In this document: one piece after another, positions 7,798 to 16,405 of the stretch | How the letters are laid out: every line of letters begins with the position of its first letter | Position numbering within the stretch: position 1 is the stretch's first letter | From: Jejuia pallidilutea | GTDB lineage: Bacteria; Bacteroidota; Bacteroidia; Flavobacteriales; Flavobacteriaceae | Assembly (NCBI RefSeq): GCF_002973595.1 | Contig: NZ_PVEO01000002.1 | Coordinates: 186,001-250,000 of the forward strand | Direction of reading: 5' to 3' | Length of the DNA stretch: 64,000 nt | The notes under the pieces: generated by a model | Database searches by the model: none | Told to the model about the DNA's origin: nothing | What the model saw: only the letters and a program-made list of their open reading frames with translations | Translations under genes and position numbers: made by a program

Positions 7798-10323
7798 ATG
7801 CAAAAACACTTACTTTACGTAGTATTAACATTAGTATCGTTATCTATAACGCAAGCCCAAAAGCCTAAAACCCCTTCATCCTCAGAAATATACGAATCCA
7901 TTCAAAAACTAAACTTTTTGGGTTCGGTTTTGTATGTGGCCGCACATCCTGACGATGAAAACACACGGTTAATTTCATACATGTCTAACCACATTAAAGC
8001 CAGAACCGCTTACTTATCTTTAACACGAGGTGATGGCGGACAAAACTTAATTGGACCAGAACTAAGAGAATTACTAGGCGTTATTAGAACCCAAGAACTT
8101 TTAGCAGCAAGACGTGTGGATGGTGGCGAGCAGCTATTTACAAGAGCCAACGATTTTGGCTACTCTAAGCACCCTGACGAAACTTTAGAAATTTGGGACA
8201 AAGACAAAGTATTGAGCGATGTGGTTTTAGCCATTAGGAATTTTAAACCAGATATTATAATTAATAGATTTGACCACAGAACACCAGGGCGCACACATGG
8301 GCACCATACCACTTCTGCCATGTTAAGTATGGAAGCTTTTGATCTGGCCAACAATAAAACCGCATACCCAGAACAACTAGATAGAACTAGCCCTTGGGAA
8401 CCTAAACGCCTATTTTACAATACAAGTTGGTGGCGTTATGGAAGTAAGGAAGCATTTGATAAAGTAGACAAAACCAATATGATTACGTTTGATATTGGCA
8501 CTTACTATCCATTAAAAGGTATGTCTAACAACGAACTGGCAGCCCTAGCAAGCAGTCAGCATTTATGCCAAGGTTTTGGGCGTTTATCGCAACGCGGTTC
8601 ACAAACCGAGTATATTGAATTTCTAAAAGGCACCCCTCTAGAAAACAATGAAAATATATTCTCTGGCATTAACACTACTTGGAGCCGAATAGAAGGTGGG
8701 AAAGCTATAGGCACTATACTATACAATATAGAGGAGAACTTTAATTTTAAAAATCCTTCAGCACATATACCAGCATTATTAGAAGCTTACAAGCTTTTGC
8801 AAAAAATTGATAATACCCATTGGAAAACACTTAAAACCAAAGAACTTAAAGTTATTATAGAAATGTGTGCTGGCTTGTATTTAGAGGCCTCTGCTAGTAC
8901 CAATTGGGCAACCGCAGGCGATGTTGTAGATGTTTCTTTAGAAGTGCTAAATCGTAGCGAAACACCTATAAAATTGCTTAGTATAGCTAACATTAGCGAC
9001 ATAAACATGTCTAAAAATATCAACCTTGAAAACAATACGAGTTATACTTTTAAAGAAGTTTTAAAAATTGATGATAATGCTACACCTACCACACCATATT
9101 GGCTGGATAAAAAAGGGACTTTGGGCATGTATCGGGTAGACGATAATACCTTAATTGGTAAACCAGAGTCTCCAAGACGTTATACTGTAGATTTTAATCT
9201 TTTAATTGAAAACACACCTATTACATTCACCAAACCAGTAATCCAACGATTTTCTAAACCAGACAAAGGGGAATTGTACCGCCCGTTTGAAATTATTCCA
9301 GAGGCTTCTGCCAAAATAAAGGAAAACGTCATTATTTTTGAAAATAATCATCAACAAGATATTACAGTTATTGTTAAAGCTGGCAGAGATAATTTAGAAG
9401 GTGATATTGAGATTTGCCATCCAGAAGACTGGAATATATACCCTAAAAAGCAAAAAGTATCTATTGCGCACAAAGGCGAAGAACAAACTTTAATATTTAC
9501 GGTATTCCCTCCAACGAATCAAAGTGAAGGGCTTATAAGTCCAATTGTTCATGTTGGCGATAAAGACTATTCTAAAGAACTTATAGAAATAGATTACGAA
9601 CACATCCCGTTTCAAACGGTAGTATTACCAAGTGAAAGTAAAGTGGTGCGTTTAGATATTAAAAAGTATGGTGAAAATATTGGCTATATTCAAGGTGCTG
9701 GCGATGTAGTTCCCGAAAGTTTACAACAAATAGGTTACAATGTACGCAGTATTACACCAGATGAAATAGATGCCGAAACCCTAAGTAGGTTTGATGCAAT
9801 TGTAGTAGGCATTAGAGCCTACAACACGTTAGACAACCTACAATTTAAACAACAACAATTATTTGATTTTGTTGCAAATGGCGGAAATATGATTGTGCAA
9901 TACAACACATCTTACCGATTAAAAACAGATAATTTATCACCATATAATTTAAAACTATCACGCGATAGGGTTACAGACGAAAATGCCGAAGTACGCTTTC
10001 TAGCCCCAAACCATGATGTATTAAATTTCCCTAACAAGATTACCCAAAAAGATTTTGAAGGCTGGACACAAGAGCGCGGGCTATATTTTGCAGATGAATG
10101 GGGAAGCGAATTCTGCCCTATTCTATCCATGAATGATAAAGGTGAAACCCCAAAAAATGGAAGTTTACTGGTTGCCAAACATGGCAAAGGCCACTACATT
10201 TACACAGGCTTGAGCTTTTTTAGAGAGTTTCCCGCTGGTGTTTCAGGAGCATACCGCTTGTTTGCAAATATGCTATCTTTAGGAAAAGATGACATTAGAG
10301 AATCTTTAAAACTAGAAGACTAA
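7798..10323 (+). CDS. Secreted PIG-L family deacetylase with C-terminal ThuA-like domain
   Basis: PIG-L/LmbE enzymes are zinc-dependent N-acetyl-sugar deacetylases. After a signal peptide (cleavage near ITQA-Q, residues 20-21), the PIG-L domain covers about 40-260. It has the catalytic AHPDDE motif at 49-54 and a HGHH group at 167-170 supplying metal ligands. The middle part (about 350-620) looks like beta-sandwich domains. The last 200 residues resemble a ThuA/glutamine-amidotransferase-like fold (FDAIVVGIRAYNT, then GNMIVQYNT, and KHGKGHYIYTGL). At 841 residues it is far longer than a bare PIG-L domain, but this architecture is frequent in Bacteroidota. The operon partners (symporter and sugar-type oxidoreductase) suggest deacetylation of an N-acetylated sugar or glycoconjugate before uptake. 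The substrate is not known. Confidence 0.88.
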   Translation: MQKHLLYVVLTLVSLSITQAQKPKTPSSSEIYESIQKLNFLGSVLYVAAHPDDENTRLISYMSNHIKARTAYLSLTRGDGGQNLIGPELRELLGVIRTQELLAARRVDGGEQLFTRANDFGYSKHPDETLEIWDKDKVLSDVVLAIRNFKPDIIINRFDHRTPGRTHGHHTTSAMLSMEAFDLANNKTAYPEQLDRTSPWEPKRLFYNTSWWRYGSKEAFDKVDKTNMITFDIGTYYPLKGMSNNELAALASSQHLCQGFGRLSQRGSQTEYIEFLKGTPLENNENIFSGINTTWSRIEGGKAIGTILYNIEENFNFKNPSAHIPALLEAYKLLQKIDNTHWKTLKTKELKVIIEMCAGLYLEASASTNWATAGDVVDVSLEVLNRSETPIKLLSIANISDINMSKNINLENNTSYTFKEVLKIDDNATPTTPYWLDKKGTLGMYRVDDNTLIGKPESPRRYTVDFNLLIENTPITFTKPVIQRFSKPDKGELYRPFEIIPEASAKIKENVIIFENNHQQDITVIVKAGRDNLEGDIEICHPEDWNIYPKKQKVSIAHKGEEQTLIFTVFPPTNQSEGLISPIVHVGDKDYSKELIEIDYEHIPFQTVVLPSESKVVRLDIKKYGENIGYIQGAGDVVPESLQQIGYNVRSITPDEIDAETLSRFDAIVVGIRAYNTLDNLQFKQQQLFDFVANGGNMIVQYNTSYRLKTDNLSPYNLKLSRDRVTDENAEVRFLAPNHDVLNFPNKITQKDFEGWTQERGLYFADEWGSEFCPILSMNDKGETPKNGSLLVAKHGKGHYIYTGLSFFREFPAGVSGAYRLFANMLSLGKDDIRESLKLED

Positions 10324-10325
10324 GA

Positions 10326-10433
10326 ATGAAAGAAGAGATACCAAAACAAAAATGGCATAAACTATACACTATCGTTCTCGTGGCCAATGCATTATACTTT
10401 GTAATATTTTACATCATCACAAAAGCCTTTTAA
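10326..10433 (+). CDS. 35-residue single-span membrane microprotein
   Basis: This very short gene fills the gap between the deacetylase and the symporter. ATG 10326 lies two bases after the previous stop, and its TAA is two bases before the symporter ATG. The product has a charged N-terminus (MKEEIPKQKWHKLY) and one hydrophobic span rich in Val, Ile, Phe and Tyr, and ends KAF. That layout fits a small inner-membrane protein with a cytosolic N-terminus. The tight spacing on both sides argues for real translation, as a small subunit or stabiliser of the adjacent sodium:solute symporter, by analogy with small partner subunits known for some symporters. The function is inferred only. Confidence 0.65.
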   Translation: MKEEIPKQKWHKLYTIVLVANALYFVIFYIITKAF

Positions 10434-10435
10434 TT

Positions 10436-12145
10436 ATGCAAGTATTAAATTGGGTAGATTGGTTGGTACTTGCAATAACCTTAACTGCTATTGTAACTTA
10501 TGGGACGTGGCAAACCCGAGGCAGTAAAAATGTAAAAGATTATTTGCGAGGTGGCAATACCTCTAAATGGTGGACTATAGGGTTATCGGTTATGGCTACA
10601 CAAGCTAGTGCAATAACCTTTTTATCTACTCCAGGTCAAGCATTTAACGATGGTATGGGTTTTGTTCAGTTTTATTTTGGGCTACCAATTGCAATGATTG
10701 TAATTTGTATGGTATTTATTCCGCTATACCACCGCTTAAAAGTATATACCGCTTACGAATTTTTAGAAAACCGATTTGATTTAAAAACCAGAACCTTGGC
10801 AGCAATTTTATTTTTAATTCAGCGAGGTTTAGCGGCAGGAATTACCATTTTTGCACCTGCTATCATACTATCGGTAGTTTTGGGTTGGGACCTACTAACC
10901 CTAAACATCGCTATTGGTTGCCTTGTAATTATTTATACCGTTTCTGGTGGTACAAGAGCTGTAAACGTTACACAAAAGCACCAAATGGTAGTTATTTTCT
11001 TTGGTATGCTTGTAGCTTTCTTTTTAATCGTTAATAAATTACCTGAAGATATTACATTCACTAAAGCTCTAGAAATTGCTGGTGCAAGCGGTAAAATGGA
11101 GGTGTTAGACTTTTCGTTTAGCTTAAACAACCGCTATACCTTTTGGAGTGGTATTATTGGGGGTACATTTTTAATGCTATCTTATTTTGGGACAGACCAA
11201 AGTCAGGTACAACGGTACCTCTCAGGTAAATCGGTTAAAGAAATGCAATTGGGCTTAATTTTTAATGGCCTTTTAAAGGTGCCTATGCAGTTCTTTATTT
11301 TATTGGTTGGTGTTATGGTATTTGTCTTTTATCAGTTTAACGAAGCACCTGTAAATTTTAATCCAACGGCAACCGATGTTGTTTTAAATTCCGAATATGC
11401 CAATGCCTACAAAACACTTCAGAAAGAACAACAGCAAATTTTTAGAGACAAACAAAAAATTATAAAAGCGTATACAAGTTCTAACAATCCTGATGCCGCT
11501 AAATACATATCGGCTGCAAATGCAGCAAATGAAGAATTAAGGCAAGAAGCAAGGGTTTTAATTGATAAAGCGGGCGAAAGCAAGAATTTAAAAGTAGAAA
11601 GTAATGATAAAGACTATGTGTTTATTCACTTTATTTTGAACAACCTTCCTCGTGGATTAATTGGTTTACTCTTAGCTGTAATATTAAGTGCCGCCATGTC
11701 TAGTACCGCAAGCGAACTAAATGCATTAGGCTCTACAACAACCATGGATTTATATAAGAGAAACGTTGGAGAAAAAACCGAAGAACAAATGGTAAAAGCC
11801 TCTAGATGGTTTACGTTTTTATGGGGAATTGTTGCAATAGGTGTAGCTTGTATTGCAAATCTTGCAGAAAATTTAATTCAGTTGGTAAATATTATCGGGT
11901 CTATTTTTTACGGCAATGTACTGGGGATATTCCTGCTAGCCTTCTTCTTTAAATTCGTAAAGGGTAATGCTGTTTTTATTGCTGCTTTAATTACCCAAAT
12001 GTTGGTAATTGCACTATACCTATTAAATGAATATGAGTATATTAACCTTCCGTTTTTATGGTTAAATTTTGTTGGCTGTATTATTGTTATTTTTATAGCT
12101 ACTTTGCTTCAAGTATTTTTAAATGATGAAAAACAAACCACCTAA
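10436..12145 (+). CDS. Sodium:solute symporter (SSS family)
   Basis: SSS proteins couple inward Na+ flow to uptake of sugars, amino acids or other small solutes. The 569-residue protein has about 13 hydrophobic segments with a LeuT-like pattern. It carries the early GSKNVKDYLRGGN and WWTIGLSVMATQASAITFL segments typical of the Na+-binding region. It also has the conserved RGLIGLLLAVILSAAMSSTASELNALGS stretch. A hydrophilic loop of roughly 85 residues rich in Lys, Gln and Glu (about 300-390) interrupts the membrane part, as in other Bacteroidota members. It follows the microprotein by two bases and overlaps the oxidoreductase by 23 bases. The substrate is probably a sugar or deacetylated sugar, inferred from the operon. 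Confidence 0.92.
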   Translation: MQVLNWVDWLVLAITLTAIVTYGTWQTRGSKNVKDYLRGGNTSKWWTIGLSVMATQASAITFLSTPGQAFNDGMGFVQFYFGLPIAMIVICMVFIPLYHRLKVYTAYEFLENRFDLKTRTLAAILFLIQRGLAAGITIFAPAIILSVVLGWDLLTLNIAIGCLVIIYTVSGGTRAVNVTQKHQMVVIFFGMLVAFFLIVNKLPEDITFTKALEIAGASGKMEVLDFSFSLNNRYTFWSGIIGGTFLMLSYFGTDQSQVQRYLSGKSVKEMQLGLIFNGLLKVPMQFFILLVGVMVFVFYQFNEAPVNFNPTATDVVLNSEYANAYKTLQKEQQQIFRDKQKIIKAYTSSNNPDAAKYISAANAANEELRQEARVLIDKAGESKNLKVESNDKDYVFIHFILNNLPRGLIGLLLAVILSAAMSSTASELNALGSTTTMDLYKRNVGEKTEEQMVKASRWFTFLWGIVAIGVACIANLAENLIQLVNIIGSIFYGNVLGIFLLAFFFKFVKGNAVFIAALITQMLVIALYLLNEYEYINLPFLWLNFVGCIIVIFIATLLQVFLNDEKQTT

Positions 12146-13115
12146 AACCATAAACTGGGGCATTATAGGCCTTGGAAACATTGCTCATAAATTTGCAACA
12201 GATTTATTAACTGTTGAAGGTGCAACATTATATGCTGTTGCTTCCAGAAACCAAGAAAAAGCTGATGCATTTGGAAAAAAATATAACGCCATAAAAAGCT
12301 ATAGCAGTTATGAGGCCCTTGCCAAAGACGCTAACTTAGATGCCGTTTACATTGCTACACCACATGCGTTTCATAAAGAACATACACTATTGTGTTTAGA
12401 AAACGGTATCGCTGTACTTTGCGAAAAACCTTTTGCAATGAAAGCGAATGAAGTTGCAGAAATGATTACCAAGGCTAAAGCTAAAAATACGCTTTTAATG
12501 GAAGCGCTGTGGACGTATTTTTTACCACATTACCAATACGTTTTAAAAGCTTTGAAAGATAACATGTTTGGTAAAATACTAAAACTAGAAGCAGACTTTG
12601 GGTTTTACAGAACCTTTGATGATTCGCACAGGCTTTTTAAAAAATCTGTGGGTGGTGGTAGTTTATTAGACATTGGCATCTACCCTATTTTTGTAGCGTT
12701 ATCTACTTTGGGTGTACCAAAAACAATGAATGCGAGTGCAACTTATTTTAATAATGGCGCAGACGCATCTTGCGATATGGTGTTTGAATATGAGAATGAC
12801 GTTAAGGCGTATTTAAAAAGTTCTTTAATAGAGGATACGCCAACCGAAGCTATATTTTATTGCGAAAAGGGCATTGTAAAAATTAATAGACAATTTCATG
12901 CACCTACAACAGTAAGCTTAATACCTAATGAAGGCAAAGAAGAAATTATAGATTTTAATTACAACACTATTGGCTACAATTACGAAGCTAAACATATAAA
13001 CAACCTATTAAACTCTGGTAAAACCGAGAGCGATATAATGACGTTTACATTTAGCAAACAGCTTATTAAAACTTTAGACGAGGTTAGGGCTTTAATTAAC
13101 TTGCACTACAATTAG
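12123..13115 (+). CDS. Gfo/Idh/MocA family NAD(P)-dependent oxidoreductase
   Basis: These enzymes oxidise or reduce sugars and related alcohols. The N-terminal Rossmann fold carries IIGLGNIAHKF (residues 14-24). The CEKPFAMK motif at 100-107 contains the conserved EKP lysine. The C-terminal alpha/beta domain has GGGSLLDIGIYPIF (177-190), whose Asp and Tyr match the substrate side of this family. The 330-residue length is normal. Similarity is greatest to the dihydrodiol-dehydrogenase-like branch. The gene starts inside the symporter gene (23-base overlap); a second ATG directly follows the first. It is the last gene of the operon and a structured element with a terminator follows. An intracellular sugar-catabolic step is likely; the substrate is unknown. 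Confidence 0.9.
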   Translation: MMKNKPPKTINWGIIGLGNIAHKFATDLLTVEGATLYAVASRNQEKADAFGKKYNAIKSYSSYEALAKDANLDAVYIATPHAFHKEHTLLCLENGIAVLCEKPFAMKANEVAEMITKAKAKNTLLMEALWTYFLPHYQYVLKALKDNMFGKILKLEADFGFYRTFDDSHRLFKKSVGGGSLLDIGIYPIFVALSTLGVPKTMNASATYFNNGADASCDMVFEYENDVKAYLKSSLIEDTPTEAIFYCEKGIVKINRQFHAPTTVSLIPNEGKEEIIDFNYNTIGYNYEAKHINNLLNSGKTESDIMTFTFSKQLIKTLDEVRALINLHYN

Positions 13116-13164
13116 CAAATAGATTTTTTACATTTTGAATTAGCCTTTTAGCTAGCAAACACCT

Positions 13165-13260
13165 GCGTTAGCGATTGTAGTGGTAGCTTTTGGTGAGGCA
13201 ATCATCGAACCAAAACTTTTAACGGAAAGCGCGACTACCGCATTAAGCGGGAGTAACGCC
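13165..13260 (+). ncRNA. Structured intergenic element (three nested stems), possible cis RNA or repeat
   Basis: The bases fold into nested stems: GCGTTA (13165-13170) with TAACGC (13254-13259); GTGGTAG (13180-13186) with CTACCGC (13235-13241, one G-U pair); and TTTTGGT (13188-13194) with ACCAAAA (13209-13215). The conserved-looking strings GCGATTGTAGTGG and GGAAAGCGCGAC are unlike the AT-rich surroundings. The element lies in the 3' region of the PIG-L/symporter operon, just ahead of the terminator. I believe similar elements occur between genes in other flavobacteria, but I cannot name a family with certainty. No coding potential is apparent. Confidence 0.5.
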
Positions 13261-13269
13261 CAAAAATAA

Positions 13270-13299
13270 AAAAGCGCAACTTTAAAAAGTTACGCTTTT
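13270..13299. terminator. Bidirectional terminator between convergent units
   Basis: AAAAGCG-C-AACTT pairs with AAGTT-A-CGCTTTT around a short TAAA loop. A-rich sequence flanks one side and T-rich the other. It lies between the forward oxidoreductase operon and the reverse DUF2911 gene and can serve both. Confidence 0.75.
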
Positions 13300-13321
13300 C
13301 TGTGTAGATTTTAAATATTTT

Positions 13322-14170
13322 TTACATCGCTCCCCACTCTTTTAAGGAATCGGTGTTCATTTTTATATAACCTTTATTTCCTGCTTTTTTAGCATGCTCT
13401 AAAGACGATTTTGCTGCTGCAATAGCGCCTTCCTTATCGCCTGCCTTAGCGTGTATTAAAGCTTGTTGCCTTAATATCCAAAAGCGCGGATTGTCTTTAG
13501 TCATTTCTACAGCTTTGTCAATCCATTTCATCGCTGTCTTCATGTCCTTATTCTCCTGTAAATAATATACGGCAGCTGCATAGTAATCGTTTACACCAGG
13601 ACCACTCATTACACTATTAATACTAGCTAAAACAGCATTATCGGTTGGTACCGTAAAGGGTATGGCTACATAGGTTTTTTCCCAAATAATTTCTAAATGC
13701 CCTCCTGCATTGGTAATATTATTAATATCCATAGCAAAGGTTTCTACATTAAAAGGAATTTCAGAAGGCTCCACTGTTGTTTTGGCCGCTACTTTACTTT
13801 CATCCCAATTTTGTGGTGTTCCCCAGTTTTCGGTGTCTGTGTAAAAGTAAACGTCCCAAGAGGTTTCCCCTGGCTTTGTAAAAAGGGCATAAGATCCTGC
13901 TTTTAACGTTTGTCCGTCTACGGTTGCATCAGTACTAAAAGTTACAATAGTATTTTTATTGGCACCTGTTCTCCACATGTCTCCGTAAGGCACCAAACCT
14001 CCAAACACTTTTCTGCCTTTAACTCCTGGTCTTGAGTATTCTATAGTAATATCGGTTAAACCTACCTTTTGCTCTAATGTAGCACTAGGACTTGGTTGTG
14101 GTGTTTCTATCTGTGCTTGTACCGAATAAACAGTAGCACAGGTCATTAACAATAGTAATAATTTTTTCAT
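13322..14170 (-). CDS. DUF2911 domain-containing secreted protein
   Basis: DUF2911 proteins are abundant in Bacteroidota and have no established function. This 282-residue product has a signal peptide ending SVQAQ (about residue 20). The DUF2911 core follows (about 25-180) with the typical ITIEYSRPGVKGRKVFGGLVP start, YGDMWRTGANKNT, and LKAGSYALFTKPG. A C-terminal helical part (about 195-280) looks like one or two TPR-type helix pairs (YYLQENKDMKTAMKWIDKAV and EGAIAAAKSSLEHAKKAG). It is the only minus-strand gene between two forward operons and is probably monocistronic. It should be periplasmic or surface located. The family call is firm; the role is unknown. Confidence 0.9.
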   Translation of the reverse strand: MKKLLLLLMTCATVYSVQAQIETPQPSPSATLEQKVGLTDITIEYSRPGVKGRKVFGGLVPYGDMWRTGANKNTIVTFSTDATVDGQTLKAGSYALFTKPGETSWDVYFYTDTENWGTPQNWDESKVAAKTTVEPSEIPFNVETFAMDINNITNAGGHLEIIWEKTYVAIPFTVPTDNAVLASINSVMSGPGVNDYYAAAVYYLQENKDMKTAMKWIDKAVEMTKDNPRFWILRQQALIHAKAGDKEGAIAAAKSSLEHAKKAGNKGYIKMNTDSLKEWGAM

Positions 14171-14362
14171 TTTTTTGTAGTTTTTAATAATTAGGTTTTT
14201 ACCAGCTAAAATTAACCATTATAAAAACACTTACTGTTAACAAAAGCTTAAAAAGAGTGTTTTACAACACTGCTACTCTTATTGTTTTAAGTCATTTCTA
14301 GGGCTTTCCATAAGCTTCCATATAAACACCATAACAAAATCTTATTGTAGTATATTTAATTT

Positions 14363-14405
14363 TGTTTAACTTATTTTAATATTCGTTAAACATTTTGTAT
14401 CTTTA
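14363..14405 (+). promoter_or_regulatory. Photobiology operon promoter A with inverted-repeat operator
   Basis: TGTTTAAC (14363-14370) and GTTAAACA (14385-14392) form a perfect 8-base inverted repeat with a 14-base spacer. They are followed by TTTTG and a -7-like box, TATCTTTA (14398-14405). The same arrangement with the same spacings recurs at 23080-23122, in front of the second operon. No TTG -33 element lies at the usual distance. The promoter may therefore need an activator, or the repeat itself is where a repressor dimer sits. Confidence 0.75.
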
Positions 14406-14422
14406 CCATAAATAAACAAATC

Positions 14423-15079
14423 ATGGCAAAGAAAAAATCTATTTCTAAAAACGACATTATAACTTGGTACATGGATTATGTGTTAGAGCATGGTTCTAAT
14501 CCTAAAACCGTATTCGCATTTGCCAAAATGAATAATTTTGACGAGGCTAAATTCTATGAACATTTTGCTTCTTTCAATGCAATTGAAAAAGGCATATTCG
14601 AGGCTTTCTTCACTAATTCATTAAATGCTTTGAATAATAGTGAAGATTATAAAATTTTTGACGCAAGAAATAAGCTCTTAAGTTTTTATTACACCTTTTT
14701 TGAAAATCTTACAGCGAACAGAAGTTACGTAAAACATGTTTTAGATAAGTACAAAAAAGATTTAAAAGGCTTAAAAATGCTATCTGGTTTAAAACAACAT
14801 TTTACAACATATGTTAGCGAATTAGGTATACAAATGCTAGATATAAAACAAGAACAATTTGAGAAATTACAAGACAATGCGCTTAAGGAATCTGCTTGGT
14901 TACAACTATTGCTAACTATGAAGTTTTGGCTAGACGATACCTCGGCATCTTTTGAGAAAACAGATATTTTTATAGAAAAATCGGTGAATACAACATTTGA
15001 TGTTTTAGATATTGCACCTCTTAAAAGTGTACTAGACTTGGGTAAATTTTTGTTTAAGGAAAAATTTCAAATGAATTAA
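14423..15079 (+). CDS. TetR-like transcriptional regulator
   Basis: The 218-residue protein is helical throughout. It has an N-terminal TetR-type helix-turn-helix (about residues 8-55) in a divergent form, with NPKTVFAFAKMNNFDEAKFYEHFASF in place of the usual motif. A C-terminal ligand or dimerisation domain includes the WLDDTSASFEKTDIFIEKSV segment found in TetR_C proteins of Bacteroidota. It is the first gene after the inverted-repeat promoter and precedes a UbiB-like kinase by ten bases, a pairing common in flavobacteria. As the first gene behind the shared operator it is a candidate regulator of the photolyase operons. No MerR/LitR-type light regulator is present in this window. Confidence 0.8.
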   Translation: MAKKKSISKNDIITWYMDYVLEHGSNPKTVFAFAKMNNFDEAKFYEHFASFNAIEKGIFEAFFTNSLNALNNSEDYKIFDARNKLLSFYYTFFENLTANRSYVKHVLDKYKKDLKGLKMLSGLKQHFTTYVSELGIQMLDIKQEQFEKLQDNALKESAWLQLLLTMKFWLDDTSASFEKTDIFIEKSVNTTFDVLDIAPLKSVLDLGKFLFKEKFQMN

Positions 15080-15089
15080 AGGCTACTAC

Positions 15090-16403
15090 ATGAAAACCAT
15101 AGACAACATACCTACATCAAAAATCCAAAGAGCTACAAAATTAGTGTCTACAGGCGCTAAAGTTGGCGTAAACTATCTTAAATATTATGGCGATAAAATT
15201 GTAAAAACACCAGAAGAAGCCAAAGAACGCCTAAACAAAAATAATGCTTCCGATATTTATGATGGACTAAAACAGCTTAAGGGTAGTGCTTTAAAAGTTG
15301 CACAAATGTTAAGTATGGAAAAAAGCATTTTACCGCAGGCCTATGTAGAAAAATTTTCTTTGGCTCAATTTTCGGTACCACCGTTGTCGCCACCTCTAGT
15401 TATAAAAACATTTAAAAAATATTTTGGGAAACATCCCGATGAATTATTTGATACTTTCAATGCAACTTCTGTAAACGCTGCTAGCATCGGTCAGGTGCAC
15501 ATTGCAACTAAGAATGGGAAAAAACTTGCTGTGAAAATCCAATATCCAGGAGTTGCAGAGAGTATTGCTTCAGATCTAGCCATGGTAAAACCTGTGGCCA
15601 TGAGCATGTTTAACATCAAAGGAAAAGATTCTGATAAATATTTTAAAGAAGTAGAATACAAATTGGTTGAGGAAACTAATTATATTTTAGAAGTGCAACA
15701 GAGCAAAGAAATTTCAAAGGCTTGTGCACACATTAATAATTTAAAGTTTCCTGAGTATTACGAGGATTTATCTTCTGAACGTATTATTACCATGGATTAC
15801 ATGCATGGTGAGCATCTTTCAGAATTTGCGGCTCACAATACCGACACCGAGAAAGCACATAAATTAGGACAAGCCCTTTGGGACTTCTACATGTACCAAA
15901 TTCATAATTTAAAGAAAGTACACGCAGACCCTCATCCTGGGAATTTCCTTATTTCTGAAAAAGGAGAATTAATAGCTCTAGATTTTGGGTGTATGAAATC
16001 CATCCCTCAAGAATTTTATACACCCTATTTCGAGCTTGCTAGACCTGAGAACATCAATAACAATGCTTATTTTGTTGAAAAACTCCATGAACTTGAAATA
16101 TTAAGGGATGATGATAGCGAAGCAGAAAAAACCTTTTTCACGTCAATGTTTCATGAAATGTTAAGCTTGTTTACGCAACCATTCCATCAAGAAACTTTCG
16201 ATTTTTCAGATGCAACCTTTTTTGGTAAAATAGCAGAACTTGGCGAACGCTACTCTAAAAGTACCGATTTAAAGAAAATGAACGGAAATCGAGGTTCCAA
16301 ACACTTTATATACATAAACAGAACATTTTTTGGTCTTTATAATTTAATGTTCGATTTAAAGGCAGAAAACATAAAAATCAACAATTATTTAAGGCTCTCT
16401 TAA
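15090..16403 (+). CDS. ABC1/UbiB-family atypical kinase
   Basis: UbiB/AarF/COQ8 proteins are protein-kinase-like ATPases linked to quinone and isoprenoid lipid metabolism. This 437-residue member has the KxGQ-like helix as KGSALKVAQM (64-73) and the Ala-rich loop NAASIGQVH (129-137). The ATP-binding lysine region is AVKIQYPG (147-154). The catalytic HADPHPGNF is at 278-286 and the metal-binding ALDFG at 296-300. It lacks the C-terminal membrane anchors of E. coli UbiB. It lies 10 bases after the TetR-like gene and 2 bases before the flavin reductase, so it belongs to the same operon. Its contribution to the photobiology cluster is unclear. Confidence 0.9.
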   Translation: MKTIDNIPTSKIQRATKLVSTGAKVGVNYLKYYGDKIVKTPEEAKERLNKNNASDIYDGLKQLKGSALKVAQMLSMEKSILPQAYVEKFSLAQFSVPPLSPPLVIKTFKKYFGKHPDELFDTFNATSVNAASIGQVHIATKNGKKLAVKIQYPGVAESIASDLAMVKPVAMSMFNIKGKDSDKYFKEVEYKLVEETNYILEVQQSKEISKACAHINNLKFPEYYEDLSSERIITMDYMHGEHLSEFAAHNTDTEKAHKLGQALWDFYMYQIHNLKKVHADPHPGNFLISEKGELIALDFGCMKSIPQEFYTPYFELARPENINNNAYFVEKLHELEILRDDDSEAEKTFFTSMFHEMLSLFTQPFHQETFDFSDATFFGKIAELGERYSKSTDLKKMNGNRGSKHFIYINRTFFGLYNLMFDLKAENIKINNYLRLS

Positions 16404-16405
16404 GA

